Source: Effrenium voratum (lineage: Eukaryota; Sar; Dinophyceae; Suessiales; Symbiodiniaceae). Taken from it: a stretch of DNA of 64,000 nt. The stretch spans positions 236,546 to 300,545 of the forward strand of contig CAUJNA010000189.1 of NCBI GenBank assembly GCA_963377175.1. The letters are read 5' to 3'. This document shows, piece after piece, positions 45,500 through 55,004 of the stretch (position 1 is its first letter; each line of letters opens with the position of its first letter). The notes under the pieces were generated by a model. The model was not told where the DNA came from. It saw only the letters and a program-made list of their open reading frames with translations, and did not search any database. The position numbers and the translations under genes are program-made.

Positions 45500-45790
45500 A
45501 CTCATCTCAGGTACAATTTGAACTCATGCTTGCTGAAGCAAGCACTGCAAGCAGGATGCATGAACTTTGGCTTTTCAGCCAACATCTCATACCGGGTAGA
45601 CATAGTCCTTCCACAAGACAAATTTGCGCCTGACTCATCAGCCATGGAAGCCTTGTGTCTGCCAAGCACCAACGACCTGCTCTGTTGCTTGCTCGTCTTC
45701 ACAAGGGTCAAGGTCGTCCTCATCTTCTGAGCCTGGCGCCGAAGAGGCATCGCTGTAAACACCATCATCCGCTGCGCCAATCCTTGCAAC
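45500..45790 (-). pseudogene. Cys-rich domain between recombinase and gag in element C
   Basis: The minus strand reads LGRHKASMADESGANLSCGR, then STRYEMLAEKPKFMHPACSA and CFSKHEF. Conserved cysteines (SCGR, PACSACF) suggest a metal-binding or DNA-binding module attached to the C-terminus of the recombinase. Family not recognised. Confidence 0.5.
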
Positions 45791-45839
45791 TTCAGCTGCA
45801 ATGAGTCCAGACCTAGTCAGTCCAGGGTCGCTACCGCCT

Positions 45840-47005
45840 TAAGCAGTACGATCAGCAACCGACATGGCGTCCCGGGAGTATACCAGCATGCTCTTATCCG
45901 AGGATGACGAAGGAGATTTCTAGGGTCATGAGGCAAACCATATCGAGCTGCCCAAGCCAACAATGTAGCCTTGCAGCTGCAATCGTCTCGGTACCTGCTA
46001 GCAACGCCCTCATCCATTCACCTGCAGACGTAACGTTCAAGGGCGTCTGAGACCATCCTCCTCCATGGGCTGGGGCGGGCATAACAGGCAATGCACTGCG
46101 TCGTTCTGAAGACATCAGGCCTTGCTCTTCCCTCAACTTGTTCCACACCGGCAGCCAAGGAGGGTCAACAGGCATTGAACTGGTATTGCAATGGGCAAGA
46201 ATCTCACCTTGCGTTCCAAGGTGACACTGGTCTTGCCCAGCTGAACATTCGAGGAAACCAACCAACGAACCGTTCACCCGCATTGTATCCAACTTCATGC
46301 CAGAAATGCGCTGCCCATCCGAAAACCTGAGCCGTCCATAGACAAGCCGAAAATCGACGTCCTTTCATCGTGGACCACTCTCTCAAGCCTTTGGACTTGC
46401 TCTTTGGTAAGCGGTGGCCTTTGTCTCAGCTTGGCCCCCTTGCCATAATGAATCCTGATGGCTCCGCAAATCCGAGCTGAATGTCCCCCTGCAGAACCGC
46501 CAATAAGTCCCAGGATGTGCGTTGCGAAGTTGATGGACAACATGAGGGATTTTGGAAAGGTGGGCGCCGAACTCTGCATAGCCTTTACGAAGTCGTAGAC
46601 TCTGGACTCTTCAAGTGGAAAACAAATCACATGCCTGTCAGCCCAGAATTTGATGAATCTCAACAGCGGTCCTGCACGATTTTGCAATGTAGCTGATGCC
46701 TTATCGCCCAACGCATCACGGATAGATTCAGCAACACCGCCTCTGGCAAATTCCATAGGGCCTGACAATGCCTGCATCCTCGAAACTTCTGGATTAACAG
46801 CTACAATCGAAAGCCACTTGCGATACGCACACTTCCTTTCATAAGACATCTGTTCGGCGTGAGCATTCTTCATTGCCTTCTGCGCAAAACTGTCAGCTGT
46901 CATCGTAGGGCCCAAGCTTTCGTCCAAATATTCGGCATCCACTCGCATAGGTGGCGGAATAGGAGGCATAGGCCCTCGAGTGCACAGTACAGAGTCACGA
47001 TGCAT
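45840..47005 (-). pseudogene. Element C tyrosine recombinase
   Basis: Integrase of the retrotransposon, which would join a circular DNA copy to the genome. The N-terminal arm-binding part is open from 47,005 (YERKCAYRKWLSIVAVNPEV, later QNRAGPLLRFIKFWADRHVI). A frame change near 46,335 gives YGRLRFSDGQRISGMKL, the box-I catalytic arginine in its 'LRFSD' setting (46,300-46,340). Near 45,940-45,975 CSCKATLLAWAARYG matches the box-II region; the usual His reads Cys and the Arg position is Lys. SMLVYSRDAMS carries the nucleophilic tyrosine at 45,878-45,880 in yet another frame. Three frames are needed, so the copy is inactive as read. Confidence 0.85.
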
Positions 47006-47251
47006 TTTGAGATATCCAGTTTGATCTTAAGGCGTAGTTTGTTTGCTCTTGTTTATGGCCAAAAAAGGATGTCGAGCATGCATGCGAAAGTGAAGAGTGT
47101 CCACTGTAACATCTGACGAACGCTTTGAAAGTCTGCTGCCAAGACTGCCATCTGTGTCCCCTTGCATCGCCCCGTTTCGCTTTAGTCACTGCAGGCAAAC
47201 ACACATCTGCCACACTCAGTTCTGTTGTAAAGGCAAACGCCGGGACAGGGA

Positions 47252-47643
47252 GAAGAAAACATCTAGTATGCACCTACCAAAGGCGCACCCACCCAACCCT
47301 ACCCTGCATCTTGAGACGGCGGGGCGAAACATATAATTTTCAAATCATCCTGATCACTTCATGGTTTGCAGCATTTGTACTTCAAGAAACAAATGCACCC
47401 CACATTCCAGAAGGCCGAGGGGCCCACGTTCAAAATTTAAATGCACGAGTCACGCATAGTGTCAAAATTAAAAATTTCGCACCACGCACTCTTGTCAGAG
47501 TTGAGGCGTATTAGCAAATCAAAGTTTCAGCACGAACTCCTCGACATGTTATGTACACACACGGCAGCTGTCCCGGGACGCCTTGGTTCCAAGGCTGTAG
47601 TGCCGAGTTTATAAACAGCTATTAGACAAGTCTAACTGCAACC
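47252..47643 (-). repeat. Repeat A1 of element C (392 bp)
   Basis: The 5' terminal repeat of element C on the minus strand, equal in length to A2 (36,289-36,680) with about five substitutions. The outer boundary is GGTTGCAGTTAGACTTGTC on the minus strand. A promoter driving the element would be expected here or just downstream, but no motif can be named. Confidence 0.92.
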
Positions 47644-48570
47644 ATGGTGTCATCCCTGCTGTACAGCAGTGCAGATGAAAGGCGATGGTGACCCTGAAGT
47701 CTTCGGCTGTCTTCGGGAAGGCGTAGCTGTGCTGGTCATTCCTACTGGGGTCCTGTGTGAAGGTTGCAAAAGTGCTCCGCCCTACTTGTCTTACACCACA
47801 GCAAGCCTCACGCCAACCGCACGCTGCAAAGCACAAATCTTGCACCATGCTGTCACCTATTACAAGCGCCCCTCAGTACTGGCATTGATGCAGCAGCTCA
47901 TGCCGCTCATGCTGCCAGGCCATCATCACTGGGGCAACGGCACAACTGCAAGGAATCCAAGGAACTGGGGCTGGAACAATCACGCAATTCAAGGTACAAT
48001 CGGTATGTCACTCAGCAACCTGCGCCCAGGCGCAACATCTGGGAGCCCATGTGGCTTGGCATTTTATTTCCTAGCGTTAGCAAGTTGTCAGGGCAAAGGA
48101 TGGAGCATAAAACGAAGGAAGAAAGCGACCACACAACCATCAACCATTCAGAAGAGTTTTACAATAATCTTGAATAGGGAATAGGGTCTGAAGCTTGCTT
48201 AAGTTTACGTGTCTGCCTTCATGTGAAATTCATGTCTACAACTATTTGAATCCTCCTGATCCGATGAGTGACCATGACAACTTGACAACTTTCCGGTTGA
48301 GCAGCAGACAGCCCGGGCCGCTTTTCTTCTTTTCCGTGCCTCGCAGCCGCAGCCTCATTGACAACTCATTGATGACAATGAAAGCTTTCTGAAAGACATG
48401 CGTGTGTGCTTCCAACTTCCAACCTTGGTTGGCAGCCAGCCAGCCCAACCAGCGCCAACCAGTTCACACACACAAATTGTCACACAAACAACGACTGCCT
48501 GCTGCTGCCACTGCCAGGGCTGCCAACGCAGACGCAGACGCAAACCAAAACTCAGACCAGCTTTGGCTCA
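47644..48570. other. No supportable gene outside element C
   Basis: An open frame on the plus strand (47,669-48,184) has ordinary composition and no domain. If element C inserted into element A, the 5' remainder of A should resume at 47,644; I could not recognise it. Confidence 0.45.
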
Positions 48571-49320
48571 TTACTGCAGCTCTGGCAACTGGCTCAAGAA
48601 GACATTGCGGAGCCACAACAACCAAATGTGTGGCCCAGGCTTGTCACAACGAGGCCAACGAGGATTGTTGCTACTTGCCACTGCCACTGCTGCCTGCTGA
48701 GCCTGCTGCTGCTGCTGCCATTCGGTCAGCATGAGTGTCAAGAACTCCACACTACCTTCTAAGAACTCATAGTACTCCTGCAAGGCAGCAGGCTCCTGCA
48801 ACACAGGGATTGGGCCAGACTGAGGCCCTTCAACAAGCGCCGCTGCAGGGAGCTCGTGCTGCGGCTCCCTGGCCCTGGCCTGGCTGGCGCCATCCAGCTG
48901 GAAGATTGTTTCGAGCAGGGCTGCCTGCCAGTAGGTCAGCCACCCCCACACAGCTGCAGACTGCAGCCTGCGCTTCAGGAACCCAATGACAGCCACCACC
49001 ATCGCAAGGCTGTTTCTTGCAAGGCCCTTGTCTGCGTCGCAAGACATGTTGGCCAGGAAGAGGTCTGATTCATGCGGCTTCTTCAGCACAATGTCCACGG
49101 CTCGCTCTGCCCAATTCAGAATGTCATGCAAGCTCTCTGGCCCATCCTCAACCTCATCACACTGGGGGACACGCCCGCTCCAGATTTGCCCGTCTGTTTC
49201 TGAGTGATGTCCTGCTAGTGGGTCAGGCTCATCATCTTTTGCGCTCGGCTTCTTCTTTGCCCTACGTGTTTCCATTTCCATCGAAGCTGCAGGCCACTTC
49301 AACCCCTTCTTGGGCGCCAT
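48571..49320 (-). CDS. Hypothetical protein, 249 aa
   Basis: The frame opens further upstream, but the ATG giving MAPKKGLKWPAASMEM is chosen because the residues before it are hydrophobic and unlike the rest. The first 50 residues are basic (RRAKKKPSAKDDEPD), suggesting a nuclear or nucleic-acid-binding protein. The middle is helical in character (LHDILNWAERAVDIVLKKP; LTYWQAALLETIFQL), and the C-terminal third has a glutamine/alanine run (WQQQQQAQQAAVAVA) and ends LLWLRNVFLSQLPELQ. No known domain is recognised. It is the longest undisturbed frame in this part of the window and the last block in the minus-strand series starting near 61.7 kb. Confidence 0.5.
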   Translation of the reverse strand: MAPKKGLKWPAASMEMETRRAKKKPSAKDDEPDPLAGHHSETDGQIWSGRVPQCDEVEDGPESLHDILNWAERAVDIVLKKPHESDLFLANMSCDADKGLARNSLAMVVAVIGFLKRRLQSAAVWGWLTYWQAALLETIFQLDGASQARAREPQHELPAAALVEGPQSGPIPVLQEPAALQEYYEFLEGSVEFLTLMLTEWQQQQQAQQAAVAVASSNNPRWPRCDKPGPHIWLLWLRNVFLSQLPELQ

Positions 49321-50000
49321 TCTGATTCTTGCAGTTGTGAAGCACACGCAACAAGGAACTTCAAAGAACCAAATCACTGCCACGCAAGTGCATCATGCAA
49401 GCTCAGACTGCACGCAACATGGCCATCAGCAGGCAACATGTCTCCAACCTGCAAGTGTCAGGCATGAGCAACATGCCAAAAACCATCGCAACTCAACTCA
49501 ACAATCAACAAGTCACTGCGCATGTGTCAGATTGCACTGCTTTGCCCTGCAATGCGTTAGCCGTTAGCAAGCCTCATCACAAAGCGCATGCCGAACATGA
49601 AGCTCAGGCAGCTGTTTGATGGCCCCGAATAAGGGCCTCTGACTCCAGTTGAGTTGCACTGCCCCTGAGGACCCCTGCACTGCGCAGTCCAGTGACAGGG
49701 ACCAGGAGCACACTTCAATGCATGCGCATCAAGTTGCGCTTGAAACAGCTGATGGAACTGGAACTGTGTACACAAGCTGCTCCTACTACAATCAGTGTGT
49801 TCCTAGCTCTACACTACACGCTCCAAGATGGATGCAGCTTGGTCTGGAATCTGGAGTTCCCCAACAACCGTCTCACAATGTCAAAGCCTGTCACCTCCAC
49901 ACTCTGTGACAAGTGATAACCACTCTTTACATTCAAACAGTTGAAAGCAATCTGAATATGACCAAGCCAAGCTTGCAACTTCCTGCGACAGACTGTCTAC
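49321..50000. other. No supportable gene
   Basis: CAACATG and CAACTCAAC words are frequent. No frame on either strand shows a motif. It may be an intron or spacer of the 48.5-61.7 kb series. Confidence 0.4.
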
Positions 50001-50335
50001 TCAGTACACTTGCTCAGAGCCGGCCGGCTCAGCCTCAGCTGCCCCTGACTGAGCTGGCTTTGCTGGAGCTGGCTTTGGCTCTGCTGCTTCTGGCACTTCT
50101 GGCGACTTGGCAGACTTGGCAGCCTTGGCAGGCGCCTTCTCCGACTTCTCCTTGGCAAGCTGGTTTTTGGCTGCTTGGAGCAACTTCTGCATGGTTCCCT
50201 TTTGCTTCTTGCCGTCGCTGATCAAATTGATCAACTGCTCCAAGTTGCCGCTGACAACATCCTGGCTGGAAAGGGCTGCGTAGCGCTTGTCAATGCGGTG
50301 GCTCTGTGTCTGGTCAGTGATGCGCCTCGCGGTCT
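50001..50335 (-). pseudogene. Coding block of unknown function with Lys/Ala-rich tail
   Basis: The minus strand reads ITDQTQSHRIDKRYAALSSQ, then VVSGNLEQLINLISDGKKQK, and ends in a Lys/Ala/Pro-rich tail (EKAPAKAAKSAKSPEVPEAA) before a stop at 50,001. No start codon is seen upstream within the block, so it is probably a 3' exon or a fragment. The basic low-complexity tail resembles the alanine/lysine-rich stretch at 53.6-54.3 kb. Confidence 0.4.
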
Positions 50336-50347
50336 AGCTTGTTCACG

Positions 50348-50713
50348 CCAGAAAAGCAGGACTTGCCAGGGCTGCCAGAGAACAAGAAAAAGAATATCAA
50401 AGACATCAGTCGATACAGAACGAAAAAGTACGACGCAGTCATGAAGACTTACAAGAGCTTGGACCTCAAGTGCGACAGCTTGCGTAAGCAGGTCTCGGAC
50501 TTTTGCAGCTCCAAGGACAACACTGATGAGTTCAAGCACTTCATTGACCTGGCCAAGTTCAAGTTGGAGTTCATGGGCCGCTTGTCAACCTCCAAGGACG
50601 CAGAGGAATGGTGCAGCTACTTGGAGAGCCTTTCAGAGCAGGAGAAGGCGATGCTTCCAGGCGACTTGTCCTTGCTGCACTGCCCTGCTGAGATTGACGC
50701 TCAGGCTTCATAG
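50348..50713 (+). pseudogene. Coding block of unknown function, opposite strand
   Basis: An open, charged stretch on the plus strand: NKKKNIKDISRYRTKKYDAV, LDLKCDSLRKQVSDFCSSKD, FKHFIDLAKFKLEFMGRLST, ending AEIDAQAS and a stop. There is no ATG at the beginning; a stop precedes it closely, so an upstream splice site or truncation is needed. Composition is strongly protein-like (alternating Lys and Asp/Glu, few Cys/Trp). Unlike its neighbours it lies on the plus strand, which suggests a local inversion of part of the minus-strand series. Confidence 0.4.
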
Positions 50714-50845
50714 TAATTACTTAGTATTACTTAGTATAGTAGTCAGAAGCCATTGAAGTCATAGTCAATTGGCGATGTGCTGCGAGGCTGTGAATTGCGA
50801 GCCCGTGCAGCAAGCTTGCGCGCGTGCTAATGAATCGCATGTTGA

Positions 50846-51142
50846 TTGACCATGTGGTGGATGTCAAGGGGGGCAAAGCATGTTGAGCTGTGTGTGTTCA
50901 GAGGACAGGCGCTCCAAGTCTCCAAGTTGCATGTTTTGGTTTGGATTTGGATTGTTGTAAGTTGTAAGGACACTATGATTGCCGCGCTGTTGGGCAAGAA
51001 TGATGTTGATGAGATTGACCAAGCCCATGTCAAGATCACAGCAGCTTTGAATCTTGTGGTCACCCAAGCTAAAGCAGTAAAGGGGGCTGTGAATGATTTG
51101 CTTGCTGCAAAGCGAAGCCGGGAGAAGGAGGTGGAAAGGTGA
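50846..51142 (+). pseudogene. Coding block of unknown function, opposite strand
   Basis: 98 codons on the plus strand; the convincing part is the second half (DVDEIDQAHVKITAALNLVV, then QAKAVKGAVNDLLAAKRSRE), a probable amphipathic helix. The region 50,714-50,850 between this and the preceding plus-strand block is AT-rich (TAGTAATTACTTAGTATTAC) and could be an intron or spacer. Confidence 0.35.
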
Positions 51143-51144
51143 AC

Positions 51145-51660
51145 AAAGAATCCAGCCCTGCACTTGCTTCGCACATAGGAGTGCTTGGCGCTGCCGCTGC
51201 CTGGTCGCCATGCGTGAAACCGTTGCTGGTTGCCCCGGATTTGTTGCCGATTGCAAAATGCGAATCAGTCCATCTGGGCAAAGAAGTGCAAACTGTGGAG
51301 TCAGCCTTCTCCATGTCCTCCTGCTTGGGGTTTTTCATTTGCTTGTGGGCTGCAACGCGAGCTTTGGAATACCCGCTCACGTCTTCTCGGAGGATGTAGT
51401 CTTTCACTGGGCATTCAATTCTGAGTTTTGAGCACTCCGGACCCATCTGGCCCTTTTCGCGTTTGCTGTCGTTGGAGAACTCGGTCCACATCCTGTCGCT
51501 CTCTTCCCAGGACCGCTTGCGCTTTGCCTGTGAGACATCCATCCACTGCTCGTAGCACATCCTTGCCAATATCAAGCCCACATGCTGCATGCTTCAACAA
51601 CCACTTCAGCCTGTCCAGCAGTGCAGCAGGAATCTTGCTAACATGATCCAAAACAAGGGA
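51145..51660 (-). pseudogene. Coding block of unknown function, frame-shifted
   Basis: Two overlapping minus-strand frames carry sensible sequence. 51,660-51,545 reads VASLVLDHVSKIPAALLDRL then KWLLKHAACGLDIGKDVL. 51,550-51,240 reads KRKRSWEESDRMWTEFSNDS, KLRIECPVKDYILREDVSGY and KQMKNPKQEDMEKAD. One frameshift joins them. The latter resembles a recurring segment of uncharacterised dinoflagellate proteins as I remember them; I cannot name a function. Confidence 0.45.
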
Positions 51661-51682
51661 GGCAACTGATGCAAATTTCAAA

Positions 51683-51832
51683 TTGCGGCAACATGCGGCA
51701 ACATGCGGCAACATGCGGCAACATGCGGCAACATGCGGCAACATGCGGCAACATGGGCAACATGCCCAACATGCGGCAACATGCGGCAACAACATGCGGC
51801 AACATGCGGCAACATGCGGCAGCCAACAGCAT
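51683..51832. repeat. 10-bp minisatellite, unit GCGGCAACAT
   Basis: About 14 copies of a 10-mer (AACATGCGGC) with two small disturbances (AACATGGGCAACATGCCC and a 3-base insertion near 51,788). It lies between two coding blocks of the minus-strand series and shares the CAACATG word with the array at 56.03-56.12 kb. Confidence 0.93.
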
Positions 51833-52052
51833 CAATCAAGCAGCGCTGGGGTGTCAGGTATCTTTAAAGCCTCTTGAGTCAGCATGGGGCAACATGTTCA
51901 ACATGCCGCACGCAGTCGACACATGAACCAGGCAACATGCTCAAAAGTGACAGCATGAGGCAAAGCGGCAATGCGAACCAACAGTGACACATTTGGGCGT
52001 GGCTCAACTGGCAACATGGGGTAACATGATGCAGCCGCAGCATGAGGCAGCA

Positions 52053-52591
52053 TCATTCAGCATGAGAGCATCCCGGTGACCCGTGACCCCCTAAGAGCGA
52101 AAACCTGTGACATGTGTTTTTGGAGCCGCGCCTGACCTCCCTGCATCTGTAGCATGTCTCCTGGTACTGAACCCAGTTGAAGCGCTCCCGACCTGCGCCC
52201 TTCCCCCTGCTCTGGCACCTACCCGTGAACTCAATCAGCATCTTGGAGTACAGCGTCTGGGATGAGCATTGGGACAAGTAGAACTGCAGGGCGCATTTTT
52301 GCCGCTCTTCTCTGCGTCGCGCTTCAACGCCTCTGCCTCCTTCTTGTGGGCGCTGCAGAACTTGCTCTTGGCATATGTCTTCTTGTCGCATGTAGGTGAC
52401 AACCAGCAAATGCCTGTCTTCAAAGGCTGCTCACTGAGAGGGTCAGTCACACATCGGCGCCAAAGCAGGCAGCGCCTGAGCAGCCTGGTCAACCTGGGAC
52501 ACCCCCTGCATCGCATCCTCGTCAAAGTCGAGAACCAAGGAAGCTTCCATAGATTCCATACTGGCGGCTGGGCGTGCAACAGGTCGGTCAA
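52053..52591 (-). pseudogene. Coding block with Cys/His motif, frame-shifted
   Basis: 52,591-52,235 contains CWLSPTCDKKTYAKSKFCSA and HKKEAEALKRDAEKSGK, with Cys-x5-Cys-x9-Cys-x2-His spacing that could bind zinc. The next frame (52,409-52,053) continues with CALQFYLSQCSSQTLYSKML, IEFTGRCQSRGKGAGRERFN and WVQYQETCYRC. The order, zinc-like motif then 'FTGRC...GRG..R..FNW..Y.E', agrees with a collinear arrangement followed at 51.6 kb by the next block. Function unknown. Confidence 0.45.
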
Positions 52592-53049
52592 ACAATATTA
52601 CTGCCAGCCTGAAAAGCTTCACAATGATCAAGCCGCTGTCGCTAACTAGGACACAAGGTCACAGCCACAACAAACTCGACATTTCAATGTCAACATGCAC
52701 ATCAAACTTGCTGATGCACATCAAGCCCAACATGCTGAAGCTAGCAACTCAACAACCACTGGCATCAAGCGCTTGATTCAGCATGGCACAGCAGTCCAAC
52801 ATGTCCAACATGGCACAGCAAATTCAACCAAGCATTGCCAGCATGGCAATGAACACCTTTTTTCACTTTCCAGATGCCAGAAGCCCCCGGCCAGTCTTGT
52901 CTTCTTCTTTGGCTTTTTGCCTGCCAGCGCAAAATGTGGCATACTGGGCGAGACATGGCAAGAATCTGCTGCCCCATGCCTGAAAACTCCCACAACTGCA
53001 AATTCTGTAGTGTTCTGGAAAAATGGAAAACATTGCCAGGGCCACGAAT

Positions 53050-53275
53050 TTTGAAATTCGTGGAGCTTCGTGGACCTTCGTGGACCTTCGTGGACCTTCG
53101 TGGACCTTCGTGCACCTTCGTGCACCTTCGTGTTCGTGGACCTTCGTGGAACCTTCGTGGACCTTCGTGGCCTCCAGGGGGGTGTCATCTTCGCCCTTTA
53201 CATAACCTTCGAGGACCTTCGTGGACCTTCGTGGAACCTTTGTGGGGCTGTGTGGCACCTTCGTGGGCCTTTCCG
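53050..53275. repeat. 10-bp minisatellite, unit GTGGACCTTC
   Basis: About 20 imperfect copies of a 10-mer (GTGGACCTTC, variants GTGCACCTTC, GTGGAACCTTC), interrupted at 53,170-53,205. All frames are open on both strands (DLRGPSW-type and TKVHEGPR-type peptides). I treat these as repeat by-products. Confidence 0.9.
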
Positions 53276-53609
53276 GAATTTTCGTGGGTGTAGTGCTGAC
53301 TATCGCGGGCCTCCCTGCTGGCTTTCCATCACAGGCAGAATCAACAAATGGAAGCACAAACGCAAAAATAGTGGACCTGAAGTGTTTTTCAGTTTTTGCC
53401 AGATTGTGGTGAAATCCAAAGGTCACCCCAAACCCTAAGTGCAGAGACCGCCTTTTTCATGCTGGGACCATGTGACTGGCTTGCCTTTGGCTGGCCTGTC
53501 TTGGGCGGCTGGCCATTCCATCAATTCCTGCTCAGTTGGCAGCTGTGGCAGCCTTGCGGGGGCTGTCCAGCACTTGCCAGTTCAAAGTCCGCTCAGCGGC
53601 TCATCCCAC

Positions 53610-54293
53610 TCACAAAGCTCCAGGCATCCAGTGACTCCAGGGCGTCCTCAATGAGGCCTCGGAGGCCTTGGTCCATCTGCCCCAATGCTTCCAGGTCTGA
53701 TCATCTTCATCGTCATCTTCTGGAAGCCATGGATGAGGACTGGCAGTGGCAGGACTGGACTCGGCCATCTTCTTGACCTTTGGCGTCATCGGTGTCATCG
53801 GCGCCTGCTTCGCTGTCATTGCCGCAATTGCCGCCATTGCCGCCAATGTCTTGGCCTTGGCTGCTGCGGCTGCTGCCTTGGCCATCGCCTTCTGCTCCTT
53901 CTGCTTCTCCCTCTGCTTCCTGTTCTTGTTTGTGTTCTTTGCCTTCGGCGGCGGTGGCGCCGGCGGTCCGAGTCTTGGTCTCGAAGGCGCAGGCGCAGGC
54001 GAAGCAGCGATTGGTCTCTGCGGCGACGGCGATGGCGATGGCGGCGACGGCGGCGATGGTGTTCTCGCTCTCGGCCTCTTCGCAGGCTGCAATCTTATCG
54101 GGACTGGGGGCGGCTTGCATGGCAAGGCGGCGGCGGGAATGGAGGTGGAAACTGGGATTGTGAACTGGTAGTTCACAGTGAGGAAGCTCACCTGGACCTG
54201 CGCCTGGCGGGCCGAACTTGTGATCTCCGGCTGGGCGTTCTCATGCTCATTCTTCTTCTTGTTGTCAGCCCGCGCCCTGAGCAAGGGTGGCAA
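53610..54293 (-). CDS. Hypothetical low-complexity protein, 227 aa
   Basis: ATG-initiated frame with three zones. Residues 1-60 are mixed (VQVSFLTVNYQFTIPVSTSI looks like a short beta-rich segment). Residues about 65-115 are Pro/Ser-rich (RTPSPPSPPSPSPSPQRPIA). Residues about 115-165 are Lys/Gln/Ala-rich (NRKQREKQKEQKAMAKAAAA). The tail carries an acidic DDDEDD. Such composition suits a disordered, basic nucleic-acid-associated region. The opposite strand is also open here, so coding status is uncertain. Confidence 0.4.
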   Translation of the reverse strand: MPPLLRARADNKKKNEHENAQPEITSSARQAQVQVSFLTVNYQFTIPVSTSIPAAALPCKPPPVPIRLQPAKRPRARTPSPPSPPSPSPSPQRPIAASPAPAPSRPRLGPPAPPPPKAKNTNKNRKQREKQKEQKAMAKAAAAAAKAKTLAAMAAIAAMTAKQAPMTPMTPKVKKMAESSPATASPHPWLPEDDDEDDQTWKHWGRWTKASEASLRTPWSHWMPGAL

Positions 54294-55004
54294 AAAAGGA
54301 GCTCAGTAGGCTTTATTACCGGCTCAACACTTGACTTCCTCTTGGCTTGCTCTCAAAGCTAAACCTGAATCTGAACAAAAACACAACTTGCCAAATTTTG
54401 CCACGCAGCCTCTTCCAAGGCGGGGACTGCTGGAAAGAACTCATAGCTGTGCTCAGGCAAGGTCGAAGGTTGGTAAAGTCATGTAGCCGCACATGCGTGA
54501 CGCACGATGCACATTGCTGTGACAGCATGACTCACACAGCACGAATGCCACCCCATGACCGCCAAAGCAGCCAGTCCCATGCCTGGCTTGAGCTTCTGTG
54601 CGAAAGGCACACACAAGGAACATGCCATGAGGTCACAATCGGAAACACGCCAACAACAATTGGTTGGTGCGAGGGTTCAAACTGCAACCTCAACACGCCA
54701 CACTTGCGTGAAAACCAACTCCAAGACAGCTTGAAAGTCATCACCTGCTGAGAGCAACAAACTAAGCATGTCCTCTGCCCTTAACACTATCTTTGTAGAA
54801 CCTTAATTTTACTCTTCCTTCATTCCTTGCCACACCCATCCCAGCCCGATCGATCTGAGCAACACACGCCTGGCCTTCTGCTCGCGGTCACTGCCCGCTG
54901 CCCTTTGTCTTTGTTGGAAGACGATCAAGAACTGGAAGATGAAGACGAGGAATCAGAGTCTGAGTCAGAATCAGACGAAGCTTCCTTCTTCGGCTCAGCA
55001 GCGA

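Larger units (their letters stand above)
35883..47643 (-). mobile_element. Element C: tyrosine-recombinase retrotransposon with split direct repeats, interrupted by element B
   Basis: On the minus strand the order is A1 (47,643-47,252), tyrosine recombinase, Cys-rich domain, gag-like region, methyltransferase-like domain, RT, RNase H, B1, A2, B2. The body is about 7 kb once the 4,627-bp insertion of element B is removed. The A1-body-B1-A2-B2 arrangement is the diagnostic architecture of tyrosine-recombinase retrotransposons of the PAT/Ngaro group, which integrate through a circular intermediate and leave no target duplication. Two things are unusual: the recombinase comes first rather than last, and a methyltransferase domain precedes the RT. 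Frameshifts in recombinase, gag and methyltransferase show decay, but the near identity of A1 and A2 argues for a fairly recent insertion. Confidence 0.85.

Noticed and set aside
47125..47514. Plus-strand ORF inside repeat A1, repeated at 36,144-36,551
   Set aside because: It is duplicated because the repeat is duplicated; it lies antisense to the element and has no motif.
51683..51832. Possible CRISPR array
   Set aside because: Units are 10 bp in direct tandem without unique spacers, in a eukaryotic context; it is a minisatellite. The same applies to the 53.1 and 56.0 kb arrays.
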